From positions 80,144,675-80,208,674 of the forward strand of contig CM019064.1 of NCBI GenBank assembly GCA_009667805.1: 64,000 nt of DNA, read 5' to 3'. The notes under the pieces were generated by a model. That model was not told where the DNA came from, did no database searches, and worked only from the letters and a program-made list of their open reading frames with translations. Positions 1-10,012 of this stretch are shown here, one piece after another (within the stretch, counting starts at the first letter, position 1; each line of letters begins with the position of its first letter). Source of the stretch: Leptobrachium leishanense (taxonomy: Eukaryota; Chordata; Amphibia; Anura; Megophryidae). The position numbers and the translations under genes are program-made.

Positions 1-88
1 CGGTATGCCAACGAGACCGTGGCCACGGGTCTCCTTATCCAACTATGGTCGGACGTCTCCCTATACCGGTATCTTAATACATACAAAC
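1..88 (-). mobile_element. Internal leader of a minus-strand ERV, distal part
   Basis: This short stretch continues the sequence that resumes at 3954, because the gypsy element at 89-3953 split it and left a 5-bp duplication (CAAAC at 84-88 and 3954-3958). By position it is leader or early gag of the retrovirus-like element whose primer-binding site is at 4195-4212. The rest of that element lies left of the window. No reading frame can be assigned. Confidence 0.5.
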
Positions 89-957
89 TGTCACGTTCTG
101 TGCTGGAAAATCTGTCTTCCTGCCCTCTGTATTTGTATATATGTTTTTTCCCTTGTGTTTCTGTTGCTGCCAATTCCTGGGTGGCCTCCCAGGGGTTAAT
201 TGGTGTTCTGTGTGCTGCTCACCTGTTGATCCTTGCCCTGATTCCCCTGCCTATATTAGAGCTATGTACCCATAAGACATTGCTGGGTCATTTTACTTTG
301 CCTGGTCTCCTTGCATCCTGTATCCTGAGAGCTCCTCGCTGTGTTCCTGATATCCTCCGTTTGTTCATCCTTGTTCAGTTTTTGCCTCTGTTATTTCTGT
401 TCCAGTTTATGTCAGTTCCTTCTGTGTATTTAGTTCTGTCATTTTCTGTATTTTGGTTTGCTGTTTATGCTCCATTCTGATTCCCCGGTTACCAATTTTT
501 GGCTTGGCTGACTTCCCTTCTGGTTCCTATTCCTATATTCTGTATGACGTACTCTCTCTGGTTATGACCTTTGGCTTTCCTCTATATGACTACTCTAAAG
601 TATTTTCCTTGTCTGTATCGTTTCCAGGAAACCCTGTCATCTGCATATAACAAAAGACTCTGTACGGTTTCAAGGTAATACTTTCCTTTAGATTAGATCC
701 GGCTATTCTAAAGACCGGCCTTTCAGTGCAGGGAATCTTTGGTATTGCCGTACAGAGGTCTTTTGTTAACCCTGTGTTGCTTTCACCTGTCCTTGCCGTT
801 TACAGTGCATCTCTGCATATAGGGGCTTCTCTCAGGAACCTTGACCTCACCTTGCTGCTAGTTATATTCATAGGGATATATATACAGACCGACCACTTCC
901 AAGGATCGGAGGGCAAGGATAGGGTGGTGCGTGCCTGGTGGTACTGCCACCGTGACA
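89..957 (+). mobile_element. 5' LTR of a Ty3/gypsy-type element
   Basis: This 869-bp direct repeat begins TGTCACG and ends CGTGACA. The same sequence recurs at 3086-3953. By eye the two LTRs differ by one missing base (near 296) and one substitution (A/G in the stretch near 489), so the insertion is recent. The left flank CAAAC (84-88) is repeated right of the other LTR, giving a 5-bp target duplication. Short inverted ends and a 5-bp duplication are normal for LTR retrotransposons, and the TGTCACG start is common in vertebrate gypsy elements. Confidence 0.93.
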
Positions 958-959
958 TA

Positions 960-2999
960 ATGACCCAGCCATTACATAAGCCCGCAGAGATGTGTACCGT
1001 GTTGGACACCTTATTGCACATGTTTGAGGAATTTGTGGTTCACCTCAAAGGGTTACTGAGCCTGTGTCTAGATTCTGGCAATCAGGTTTCATTTGAAAGC
1101 AGAGTTCGTGGTCCGCTTTCTCCTGATGAAAAGAACAGAAGACGTGAGTACAATCTCTGTTTTTATTGTGCCAGTTCGTTGCACTTTTTGTCTGGCTGTC
1201 CCCTCAAGCCGGTGCGTCCTGGGGCTGGAGTGCCGGTGCGTCCTGGGGCTGGAGTGCCGGTGCATCCTGGGGCTGGAGTGCCGGTGCGTCCTGGGGCTGG
1301 AGTGCCGGTGCGTCCTGGGGCTGGAGTGCCGGTGCGTCTCAAGACTTGCGGTGAGTCTGTGCGTCCTGATACTGGCCGAGTGCCAACTGTGCCCATGTCC
1401 CACAGTAAGATCGCTAAAGCTAGACCACGCATGAGATCCACTGGCGCCAGACCTAGCTGGGAGTCGGATAGTGCCAGACCACGTAGGGGATCTGATGGTG
1501 CCAGACCCTGCGGGGAGTCAGATGGCACCAGACCCCACTTTGAGTTCAGACCTCCTGAGAAATCCAGGTCTGAGAAAGAGGCATCCGATAATAAACCTCA
1601 GACTTCTGTAGATACCTCTGATGGCTGTAAGGTTTTAAAGACACAACTGGCTGGTTCTGAGCAGCGACTGGCAGCCAAAAGACAGTCCCTACGTATGGTT
1701 ACTGGTTGTATTACATGTAGAGCCGCAACCCCAGTGCCAATTGGCGGTAAGCCAGTTCTGTCTGGCAATGTAAAGCCAGTCCTGTTTCCGTCTGGCAATG
1801 AGAAGCCAGTCCTGTTTCCGTCTGGCAATGAGAAGCCAGTCCTGTTTCCGTCTGGCAATGAGAAGCCAGTCCTGTTTCCGTCTGGCAATGAGAAGCCAGT
1901 CCTGTCTCCGTCTGGCAATGAGAAGCCAGTCCTGTCTCCGTCTGGCAATGAGAAGCCAGTCCTGTCTCCGTCTGGCAATGAGAAGCCAGTCCTGTCTCCG
2001 TCTGGCAATGAGAAGCCAGTCCTGTCTCCGTCTGGCAATGAGAAGCCAGTCCTGTCTCCGTCTGGCAATGAGAAGCCAGTCCTGTCTCCGTCTGGCAATG
2101 AGAAGCCAGTCCTGTCTCCGTCTGGCAATGCGCAGCCAGTCCTGTCTCCGTCTGGCAATGCGCAGCCAGTCCTGTCTCCGTCTGGCAATGCGCAGCCAGT
2201 CCTGTCTCCGTCTGGCAATGCGCAGCCAGTCCTGTCTCCGTCTGGCAATGCGCAGCCAGTCCTGTCTCCGTCTGGCAATGCGCAGCCAGTCCTGTCTCCG
2301 TCTGGCAATGCGCAGCCAGTCCTGTCTCCGTCTGGCAATGCGCAGCCAGTCCTGTCTCCGTCTGGCAATGCGCAGCCAGTCCTGTCTCCGTCTGGCAATG
2401 CGCAGCCAGTCCTGTCTCCGTCTGGCAATGCGCAGCCAGTCCTGTCTCCGTCTGGCAATGCGCAGCCAGTCCTGTCTCCGTCTGGCAATGCGCTACCAAT
2501 GTTGCCTGATTCTGGTAAGCTGCCAGTCAGATCCATGGCAAACTGTGTGTCAGCAGTGCCAGAGCTACATTGCAACACCATTGTGCCCATGCCCCACAGA
2601 GAGTCCGGGGTTTCCAAACCGCATGGTAAGGCACAGGTAGGCGAGCCTACTCCCACTGTTGCCATGTCAGGTATGGTGGTCACCCCTTCCAAGTCTCGAT
2701 CCAGGAGGAGACGGGGGAAGCTGACCAACACTAGTCAATCTGGTTCCAAGAATACCACGCTCCAGGATGGGTCTGATGCCGTATTCTGTGCCTATCGTGA
2801 GGAGATCCAGCAGGGTAGTGGCCTGACTGGTACCCACATCCCTAATTCTAGCCCTGTACCCGAGGGTTATATACGATCCCCATGCGGGATGTTGTTCCGT
2901 GAGGCACACTGGGCCATGATCAGGAAAGACCCTAATGCGCTCATGTGTTTTGAGGAGGAGGAAGACGACACTGAGTGGGTCCTTAATGGATTTTGGTGA
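960..2999 (+). CDS. Gag-like protein with a CCHC knuckle and repeat expansions (non-autonomous gypsy)
   Basis: The frame is open upstream into the LTR, but the first ATG past the LTR, at 960, gives 679 residues and is the more credible start. The N-terminal ~65 residues precede a basic segment (DEKNRRREYN) and one zinc knuckle, C-x2-C-x4-H-x4-C, at about residues 67-80, as in the Gag of vertebrate Ty3/gypsy elements, where it binds nucleic acid. Next come five 8-residue repeats (RPGAGVPV type), a basic low-complexity region, 24 decapeptide repeats, and a C-terminal part rich in basic then acidic residues, ending EEEEDDTEWVLNGFW. A normal capsid domain, protease, RT, RNase H and integrase are all absent, so the element would depend on another element's enzymes. 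The reading frame has no stop despite the repeats. Whether the protein is made is unknown. Confidence 0.75.
   Translation: MTQPLHKPAEMCTVLDTLLHMFEEFVVHLKGLLSLCLDSGNQVSFESRVRGPLSPDEKNRRREYNLCFYCASSLHFLSGCPLKPVRPGAGVPVRPGAGVPVHPGAGVPVRPGAGVPVRPGAGVPVRLKTCGESVRPDTGRVPTVPMSHSKIAKARPRMRSTGARPSWESDSARPRRGSDGARPCGESDGTRPHFEFRPPEKSRSEKEASDNKPQTSVDTSDGCKVLKTQLAGSEQRLAAKRQSLRMVTGCITCRAATPVPIGGKPVLSGNVKPVLFPSGNEKPVLFPSGNEKPVLFPSGNEKPVLFPSGNEKPVLSPSGNEKPVLSPSGNEKPVLSPSGNEKPVLSPSGNEKPVLSPSGNEKPVLSPSGNEKPVLSPSGNEKPVLSPSGNAQPVLSPSGNAQPVLSPSGNAQPVLSPSGNAQPVLSPSGNAQPVLSPSGNAQPVLSPSGNAQPVLSPSGNAQPVLSPSGNAQPVLSPSGNAQPVLSPSGNAQPVLSPSGNAQPVLSPSGNALPMLPDSGKLPVRSMANCVSAVPELHCNTIVPMPHRESGVSKPHGKAQVGEPTPTVAMSGMVVTPSKSRSRRRRGKLTNTSQSGSKNTTLQDGSDAVFCAYREEIQQGSGLTGTHIPNSSPVPEGYIRSPCGMLFREAHWAMIRKDPNALMCFEEEEDDTEWVLNGFW
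1209..1338 (+). repeat. 24-bp minisatellite inside the gag-like ORF
   Basis: Five consecutive 24-bp units encode the octapeptide VRPGAGVP (one unit has H for R), followed by a partial sixth. The length is a multiple of three, so the frame survives. The units are almost identical, which fits recent slippage or unequal exchange. Confidence 0.92.
1771..2490 (+). repeat. 24-copy 30-bp minisatellite inside the gag-like ORF
   Basis: Twenty-four 30-bp units encode a decapeptide of the form (E/A)(K/Q)PVL(F/S)PSGN. The variants sit in blocks: first units with PVLFPSG, then EKPVLSPSG, then AQPVLSPSG. A degenerate unit precedes the array (about 1742-1770) and another follows it. Block order implies stepwise local amplification of single variants. 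Because 30 is a multiple of three and the unit lacks stops, several other frames are open too; those are shadows. Confidence 0.96.
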
Positions 3000-3085
3000 C
3001 TGGTGTTAGAAGCAGGAAACCAGATCACGGTCTGTCATGTTTTATGTTTTGGGTGCCCTGGGGTCACCCATGGAGGAGGGGATAC
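3000..3085 (+). other. 3' untranslated tail and polypurine tract of the gypsy element
   Basis: The segment between the gag-like stop codon and the 3' LTR ends in the purine-rich run GGAGGAGGGGATAC directly before TGTCACG. A polypurine tract in this position primes plus-strand synthesis in LTR retrotransposons. This supports the assigned orientation. Confidence 0.8.
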
Positions 3086-3953
3086 TGTCACGTTCTGTGC
3101 TGGAAAATCTGTCTTCCTGCCCTCTGTATTTGTATATATGTTTTTTCCCTTGTGTTTCTGTTGCTGCCAATTCCTGGGTGGCCTCCCAGGGGTTAATTGG
3201 TGTTCTGTGTGCTGCTCACCTGTTGATCCTTGCCCTGATTCCCCTGCCTATATTAGAGCTATGTACCCATAAGACATTGCTGGGTCATTTTATTTGCCTG
3301 GTCTCCTTGCATCCTGTATCCTGAGAGCTCCTCGCTGTGTTCCTGATATCCTCCGTTTGTTCATCCTTGTTCAGTTTTTGCCTCTGTTATTTCTGTTCCA
3401 GTTTATGTCAGTTCCTTCTGTGTATTTAGTTCTGTCATTTTCTGTATTTTGGTTTGCTGTTTATGCTCCATTCTGATTCCCCGGTTACCGATTTTTGGCT
3501 TGGCTGACTTCCCTTCTGGTTCCTATTCCTATATTCTGTATGACGTACTCTCTCTGGTTATGACCTTTGGCTTTCCTCTATATGACTACTCTAAAGTATT
3601 TTCCTTGTCTGTATCGTTTCCAGGAAACCCTGTCATCTGCATATAACAAAAGACTCTGTACGGTTTCAAGGTAATACTTTCCTTTAGATTAGATCCGGCT
3701 ATTCTAAAGACCGGCCTTTCAGTGCAGGGAATCTTTGGTATTGCCGTACAGAGGTCTTTTGTTAACCCTGTGTTGCTTTCACCTGTCCTTGCCGTTTACA
3801 GTGCATCTCTGCATATAGGGGCTTCTCTCAGGAACCTTGACCTCACCTTGCTGCTAGTTATATTCATAGGGATATATATACAGACCGACCACTTCCAAGG
3901 ATCGGAGGGCAAGGATAGGGTGGTGCGTGCCTGGTGGTACTGCCACCGTGACA
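3086..3953 (+). mobile_element. 3' LTR of the Ty3/gypsy-type element
   Basis: This is an 868-bp repeat of 89-957 with the same ends (TGTCACG and CGTGACA). It is followed at 3954-3958 by CAAAC, the second copy of the target duplication. The near-perfect LTR match shows that little time has passed since insertion, or that gene conversion has occurred. Confidence 0.93.
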
Positions 3954-4216
3954 CAAACACAGAAGACACCTTACCTATCGCCGCGCTGCTTGCTGTTTCC
4001 TCGGACTCAGTGGTGTCCCAGTGTTCCCGGGCCAGGGGTCCGCTAGAGATGAGTCGAACTCCACTTAACAGGAATTCCTGCTTGGTGCCTGCAGATGTCA
4101 GCTCACCTTCAACAGACACCCAGCCTCGGGACCCCTCAGGCCTGCAGTCAATCGCTACTGTCCAGCAGTCACCGCCGATTCGGAAGGGACTCTCATCCCG
4201 GACCAGCCCCCAAAAA
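3954..4216 (-). mobile_element. ERV leader region with proline-tRNA primer-binding site
   Basis: Read on the minus strand, the 18 bases at 4212-4195 (TGGGGGCTGGTCCGGGAT) match the classic retroviral proline-tRNA primer site at 17 of 18 positions. Four bases separate it from the LTR edge at 4217. The rest of the segment is GC-rich leader that continues, past the gypsy insertion, at 88-1. No gag frame is recognisable here. Confidence 0.75.
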
Positions 4217-4790
4217 TGTTACCGGAAACCACCTGGTTCTCTCGGGAGTAAAGTCGGACCGGCACGGACAATGACTGCTTGGACACGAGTCTCTTCAGGA
4301 AAGGCAAACTTTATTGTGACGTCACAGCAGATGCTCAAACAGGATTCAATCGCAAAGAATGAGCCCCGATTACATAAAGACATTGTGGTGTATACCAGGA
4401 ATAGATAATTAGGTACATCCCAATTAGCCCACCCCGTTGTGACACTATCCCACCCCACGTGGGTCCGTACCTCCCATAATCGAATACAAAGACATTCCAC
4501 ACATTGGTCATAAATTGGCAAACTTCATGCTATTCTGACAATAGAGGATTTACACTCTCTCTGGTTCCTGCCTATGCCCACCTCCCTAAAGCTTGTTTAT
4601 TGTTTATCCTAGATAAGGCCTGGTCTGGTTTCACACTCCTCTTTGAATCAGCTGCTGCTATTCTGACCTTGATGTATCTATTCCTCATCCTGTCACTTGT
4701 GTGCCAGCTACGGCCTGGATTCTCGTTAGGTTTTAATTGCTTTGCTGTTAGTCTAACACATTCCTAGAATTCTATGTAAGCTACATCCTA
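4217..4790 (-). mobile_element. 5' LTR of the proline-primed ERV (outer boundary uncertain)
   Basis: On the minus strand the LTR ends ...GGTAACA, four bases before the primer-binding site. An AATAAA signal lies at about 4310-4315 (minus), leaving about 80-90 bases for the end of R plus U5, a usual distance. The outer (U3) end cannot be fixed because no second LTR is in the window; 4790 is a guess. No clear TATA box was found. Confidence 0.55.
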
Positions 4791-4904
4791 GTTTCTGCTA
4801 ATATCTACTATTTAGAGTTAAGTGAACCAATGTTCTGAGCAAGATGGCCGCCTGGCTCAAGATGGCGACCATCTACTGGCCTGAGTCCCTTTCACTAGGT
4901 TAAA

Positions 4905-5320
4905 AGATGAGGAAAAGCTGGTGGAGATGCAGGGGAAAAAATAAGGAAAAGCTGGGGTGGAGATACTGAGAAGCTCTGGAAGAGACAAAAAGCTGGGGTG
5001 GAGATGTGTGAAAGCTAATGAGACAGGGAGAAGCAAGGGAGAACAGGAGGAGAAGCAGGGGAGAAGATGAGAAGCAGGGGAGAAGATGAGAAGCAGTGGA
5101 GAAGATGAGGAGATACGGGAGAAGATGGGGAGAAGATGAGAAGATGGGGAGAAGATGATGAGAAGCAGGGGAGAAGATGATGAGAAGCAGGGGAGAAGAT
5201 GGGGAGAGGATGATGAGAAGATGATGAGAAGATGGGGAGACGATGGGAGAAGATGGGGAGAAGAGGAGGAGAAGCAGGGGAGGGGATGGGAAGAAGAGGA
5301 AAAGCTGGTCCACCTCAAGA
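4905..5320 (+). repeat. GA-rich minisatellite
   Basis: This is an irregular tandem array of purine-rich units such as GGAGAAGATGAGAAGCAG and shorter GAAGATGGG variants, about 400 bp long. It gives long but meaningless open frames (Ser/Leu/Pro-rich on the other strand). Whether it belongs to the LTR U3 to its left or is a separate locus cannot be told. Confidence 0.85.
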
Positions 5321-5712
5321 TATCCCAGACGACTCTCCCCATGGCGTCTTGAAAGCGTAAACGAGTAAAAAATTGGGAATCTACAGAGGTAATAAACAGG
5401 AAAAACTCATAGTGCATACAGATAAAACAATGGAATAAGGGATGCCCCCTTTCTCAGTCGCACTCACAAGAAATCTGAACTTTGAAGCATATCAAGTCTA
5501 CGACGATTACCTCACAACTGCCGATACCGGAGTTCGAATCTGGAGACTCTTGCCGCCACAGGAGCCGCCAGGACGCCTTCCAGTAAGGTTGCAGTAGAAA
5601 ATTTAATGGGTATTACAAATAAAATGATCCATCGCGTTTCATGTAGTATCTACACTTCATCAGGGATAACAATAAAATACAGAATAAAAACGAAATAAAA
5701 AACAAAATGTGA
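5321..5712. other. Non-coding stretch with a possible repeat fragment
   Basis: No gene is visible. Around 5625-5670 the sequence GATCCATCGCGTTTCATG followed by CTTCATCAGGG resembles a motif I associate with dispersed repeats of amphibian and fish genomes (an impression from memory, not searched). I could not assign a family. Confidence 0.3.
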
Positions 5713-5893
5713 ATCAATCACTGATCAGGATGCTTGTGTTCTGTCTATCGTCTTCCTTCCCTCCTGCTCAGCTTCTATAGAATGCTGGGAGGAAGTGACA
5801 TCATCATGTCAGTTTCTTCCTGCGTTCTATGGAAGCACCGCAAAAGGGAAGGAAGAGTATAGACAGAACGCAAGCACCCTGATCAGTGATCAT
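5713..5893. repeat. Palindromic element, arms about 80 bp
   Basis: The left arm (about 5713-5800) and right arm (about 5812-5893) are imperfect inverted repeats, both beginning near ATCACTGATCAGG when read inward. The layout is that of a foldback MITE. No target duplication was recognised. The neighbouring 5894-6483 shows no gene or clear repeat. Confidence 0.7.
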
Positions 5894-6483
5894 TGACACG
5901 CCAGGTAAATCAGAAGTGGCTGCCTGCTTACTCTTCCACAGACTGCTAAACAAGGCTTTTCACGGTCCTCTCCCTCCCAACACTTTCCTGCAGTATGGCG
6001 CAGTGCTGGGAGAGGGCTGTGAAAAGCAGTGTTCATCGGTCTGAAAAGAGCAAGCCAGCCACTCGTGGGAATTCAGATGGATCCTGGTCACACTACCAAG
6101 GGCGGGGCAGTGGTTTTTGCAGGCGTGCGTAGTGGCGATTTTTCCTGATGGTGGCAGTATGCGTGGTCGGGGCAACCGCCCTTCTGGATTCTGCAACCCT
6201 AGGCAAACACCTAGCTTTTCTTGCAGCACATATAGCCCTGATGTCTACTGAAATGGTGGACTTCAAGAACCGCCAAGTCAATTTTGAAGAAACAGTTTCC
6301 TTGCAAAGTCCAAAGGCCGCAGGCCTGTGCCTGTTAATCATAATCTTATCTCAGTGACTAAAGTGTATCAGTATAGTAAGATAGGAGCCTTGGAGCAAGG
6401 CCATTAATGCAATAAACCCATTGACACAGATGCCAAACTAGTTGAGACACTGTGCTGTGCTTCACTAAATGCTTTGTAATATA

Positions 6484-6665
6484 CAGGGTTATTCAGAGAG
6501 CAGTGAAAAGCAGGAGAATGACTGGAGAATGGAAAATTCTAGGTCAAAATAGCCGATTTGGAAATTGAGATGAATGGGAGAATTTTTCTAGATTGGCTAT
6601 TTTGACCTAGAATTTTCCATTCTCCAGTCATTCTCCTGCTTTTCACTGCTCTCTGAATAACCCTG
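6484..6665. mobile_element. Foldback MITE, family A copy 1
   Basis: This 182-bp element is almost entirely palindromic, with ends CAGGGTTATTCAGAGAGC and the inverse. It is flanked by ATA on both sides (6481-6483, 6666-6668), suggesting a 3-bp target duplication. It has no coding capacity. The stretch 6666-7143 has nothing recognisable. Confidence 0.88.
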
Positions 6666-7143
6666 ATAGTCATGGCTTACTTTTAACATAGCTTTTTATG
6701 GTACATTATGACACCCCATTATCCTCATAGACATGCGTAGAGTGTGTGCCTGGAATTGTTGATTTACTGTATGGATGGTGGCAGGGCCGGATTAAGATCT
6801 CTATGGGCCTGGAGCTGAATATTTTCGTGGGCTTTTATTGGAATTTAGTGAAATGAAAACATATTTTAGGTTATTTAATATTGCAGATATCGGTGTATCT
6901 AACCAGGAAGATACTGTGTGACATTTCCATTCAGATTTCAATCATTTACAGCATGTAAATTATTTTTTTCCATTTTATCATCCAAACCTTTGTGGTTATA
7001 TATTCTTTAGAGAATTCTTGTTAAAAAACAAATTGAAATGGGAACCTGTTACTGCATATTTCTGAGAAAATATATAATTTTAACCAAAAAATTAAATATT
7101 TCCCTTGTGTTTTGGAGGATGGTGATTTATGAATAATGACTAT

Positions 7144-7321
7144 CAGGGTTATTCAGAGAAAGGTGAAACTCTGGAGAATTTTTGGAGAAGTGAAATTTCT
7201 AGTTCAAAATAGCTAATTTGGAAAGTGAGATAAATGGGAGAATTTTTCTGGTTTGGCTAGTTTGACCTAGAATTTTCACTTCTCCAGAGTTTCACCTTTC
7301 TCTGAATAATCAATAACCCTG
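7144..7321. mobile_element. Foldback MITE, family A copy 2
   Basis: This 178-bp palindromic element is of the same family as 6484-6665 (ends CAGGGTTATTCAGAGAAAGG). It is flanked by TAT at 7141-7143 and 7322-7324. The duplicated triplet differs from that of copy 1, so the 3-bp site is not fixed in sequence. Confidence 0.86.
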
Positions 7322-7349
7322 TATGTATAAAACACTGACCTTGCTCACA

Positions 7350-7870
7350 GCGTGGGAAATGAGAAGGTGTGTAACGAGCAGTGGTATTGCTCATTTTATA
7401 TGTGACAAATGGACAATGCCTTCACTTTGTAAGTAAAAATAAGTAAATTAAAAAAGGTGGTTTTTTTTGTTTTCTTTTAGATTTTACATTGTCATGTTTG
7501 GTATCCATGCAATGGTCAGACTATGTCCTGTCCAATGACACCTCACTTGACCTTGTGAGGTGTAAAGATTAATGACTACGCTGCAGTGCGGCGGTTTAGG
7601 TTTTTGATGTAACAATTTATAATAACGGATTGTGCCATCACCTCCACACTTGTTGGTGACATGAGAAATGAGATGGTGAGTTAGTGCAGCATCATTGTTC
7701 CCTTTATAATTGAAAAGGGAAAAATATTGCTGTTAAATATTGATATATTTATTTTTATTGTTACATAAAACCTAGTCATGTTTGGTATCATTGGAAAGGC
7801 CTTTCCAGTGATACCTCACATGACCCTGTAGCTGTTATGGAATGGGAGATATAGGGGTCCAAATATAGCG
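7350..7870 (+). mobile_element. Degenerate copy of the TTAA-type element at 50992-52081
   Basis: The segment 7680-7865 aligns by eye with 51395-51600: a GTTAGTGCAGCAT-like run, a stretch with TATAATTGAAA, then GTCATGTTTGGTATC and a GGGAGATA(TA)GGGG motif. A related but more diverged unit precedes it (7370-7560). Ends are not preserved and no coding frame is present. Confidence 0.45.
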
Positions 7871-7879
7871 CTCCCTCCT

Positions 7880-9404
7880 ACTCAGGAACAAGGTGCTGGC
7901 TCCAGGGAGAGGGGAAATCTTCTAAAAGTAATATCTGCATTTTTTACATTATATAGATCAGTGAAAAAACGCTGCTATGTATAAAGTGGGAGGTGCTCTG
8001 TCAAATGGGAGTCATGGCAGCTGGTGCTGCTTTGCCTGCTAGTGCCGCAGTTAGGCCTCCTGGACAGAGAGGGCGCCATTCTGGACACCTGTTCTCTGGG
8101 ACTGCTACAACTTGTCAGAGGCCTAGGAGGGCTTTAAATAGCAGGAGCTGACAGTGCTATGCTTTGGTTTCCAGCAGACCTATCAGTGTGTTTCAGAAGT
8201 GCTGTTGAGCCCTTGGTTTGAGCGCTACTCAGTATTCTTGCTTCCAGTTTCTGCTTTTCTCCCTGTTATTATGCTGATTCTTTGTACTGACCCTGTCTAT
8301 TGTATCTGAATTCTGGTTTTACTTTGATTTCTCTGGATATTCAACTGATTCTGTGTATAGGCCTTTGTACTTTTATTGCAATTTCTCTTGACATTTTGTT
8401 CAGTTCAGATCCGGCCACACCAAGGACCGGCCTGTCAGATTAGGTGTTTCCTTGCTTAACTGGGTTGTCTGCTGGAATGGCTACTATGTGACGTTATGGC
8501 AGGGTCATGGACCCTGCAGGCATTATCCAGCAGTTTGCTTCTTGCTGTTTCCATTTTAAAGGTTGACTTGCAGGGTGGATCTTTGCTCAAACTCCAGACA
8601 GTCTTGTATTTGGATCCCCAGTGCTGTCTGTTTTGTGTAGGGTGTTTTTTTTTTTTTTTGGATGAGGCTACTGCATGTAAAGGACTTCTGAATAAAACGT
8701 ACGTTCCCCCATGTATGTACTACAGCGCTCAAGTAAGTCTTCTGACTTTCCATCTCATGGAAAGTCTTGGACTAGGCTATGAAACCCACGGTAAAAATGC
8801 AGAATCTGTACGCACCCTTTCTAGACAGGTTTACCTGGGAAATGATTAAGGCAAATGAAGGTCCTGTCATAATAATATGCCACTGAATTCCAGACCCTGG
8901 TTAGAGGTTAATTGGATTAGGAAGCCCTGTTTCCTAGAGGATTTCTGTAATTTAACTCTTGACCGCACAGCGAGAGTGTTCCCAGAAGACTTGTTTAAAT
9001 CTGGTTACTTTCTACATTGTGCTGGACTGACCTGCTCCGGGGAACCAGGAGTCTAATTGTATGACTCCAGAATCTAACCCTGCTGTGTCTGACAACCCTG
9101 AACCTAATAGACCAGAAAAACTTGCCAATATCTTCAGGATTGATATTGGATGTTCTGCCAATTTGCTGTTTCTCTCCGGTAGAAGCTCTGCTTTATTCAT
9201 GGACACTACTAGTGCTTTAGAGGGATTCCCTGTTCTAAATCCACACCCTGGGTTGCTGAGCCCACTAGCTCTCACGTATGTTAAAGGAGAGACCAGACCT
9301 GTTCCCATATCTATGGGATTTCTTAAACTTTTTTCAGATGCTTTTTGTGGTATCCTTGGCTACAAATGCATAATCCTCCCCTAGATGGGGGGGGGGAGGG
9401 GGAC
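7880..9404 (+). mobile_element. LTR-like fragment of a second gypsy-type element (tentative)
   Basis: T-rich text at 8160-8400 leads into GATCCGGCC...GACCGGCCTGTCAG at 8408-8437, the same motif pair seen inside the LTR at 89-957 (GATCCGGC...GACCGGCCTTTCAG). Short ORFs downstream (8496-8849, 9061-9384) have no recognised homologue and are probably decayed internal sequence. The ERV at 9405 inserted at the right edge. Boundaries are unknown. Confidence 0.35.
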
Positions 9405-9996
9405 TGAAGAGAATAATCGTCTCCAATTGTCCGTCCTTAACCCCTAAGACCCTGTCTTAGGCACACCTTGAGTTAACTCTCCTTCTGCGCAGGGAGAGAG
9501 AAAATCCTTTTAAAAAAAAACACACGAGGCATGTAATTTTGTCTGGCAATTTCTCTCTGCCTTCCAACGGTTCTTGACACATATTTATACCCTGTGTCAA
9601 GGCGCTGGCTCTTTATTTCATTATTTAACATTTCAAAACATAACATCGTTCATTGGCTAGTTTCAATACAAGTCTGGTGACACATTTCTGGACCTTCCCG
9701 TGGCCTCGGCATGTGATTTCTTGAGATATCAGCATTTCTTCAGGCATCAGCACTTTTCCAGACATCACTTCAAAGAAATTTGTAAACATCAGCATCTAAA
9801 GACATTTGCAAACATCAGTGTCCTTGTTATTCCTAAAGACATTTGCAAACATCTTGAGAAGTGAACCTTAGTCCTATAATACTGCTGACTATCAATTTAT
9901 CTTAAAACTATTATAATTCATGGGGTGTCATTTAACTACTTATAGGGTCCTTCTTATAGGTCAGCAGATGGTGGTCTGAGGATTCCTTTTCCTTCA
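9405..9996 (-). mobile_element. 3' LTR of the class I ERV
   Basis: This 592-bp repeat of 15824-16423 has minus-strand ends TGAAGG and TCTTCA. A TATA-like TATAAATA lies at about 9584-9592 (minus). The two LTRs differ mainly near their U5 ends (9430-9500 against 15850-15920), with several indels. Confidence 0.92.
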
Positions 9997-10012
9997 ATCC
10001 CCTCTTAGAATC
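9997..10012 (-). other. Polypurine tract of the class I ERV
   Basis: On the minus strand, CTAAGAGGGGAT abuts the start of the 3' LTR. This purine run is the expected plus-strand primer and confirms the minus-strand orientation. Confidence 0.75.

Noticed and set aside
726..959. Upstream extension of the gag-like ORF from the LTR ATG at 726
   Set aside because: This part lies in the LTR and an equivalent open stretch occurs at 3722 in the 3' LTR; the ATG at 960 just past the LTR is the sensible start.
1771..2490. CRISPR-like array
   Set aside because: Units are contiguous with no unique spacers, and the DNA is eukaryotic.
1598..2731. Long antisense and alternate-frame ORFs over the minisatellite
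   Set aside because: The 30-bp unit lacks stops in several frames, so the ORFs are automatic.
4857..5417. Minus-strand ORFs rich in Ser, Leu and Pro
   Set aside because: They are produced by the GA minisatellite and have no domain features.
5525..5545. tRNA B-box-like GAGTTCGAATCTGG
   Set aside because: No A box or cloverleaf was found around it; one short motif is not enough for a tRNA gene or SINE.
8496..9384. Plus-strand ORFs of 117 and 107 residues as genes
   Set aside because: No homology is recognised; they lie in LTR-like or decayed repeat DNA and lack splice-site support.
9605..9625. AATAAA in the class I ERV LTR (minus strand) as polyadenylation signal
   Set aside because: It lies upstream of the TATA-like box on that strand, in U3, so it is not in R.
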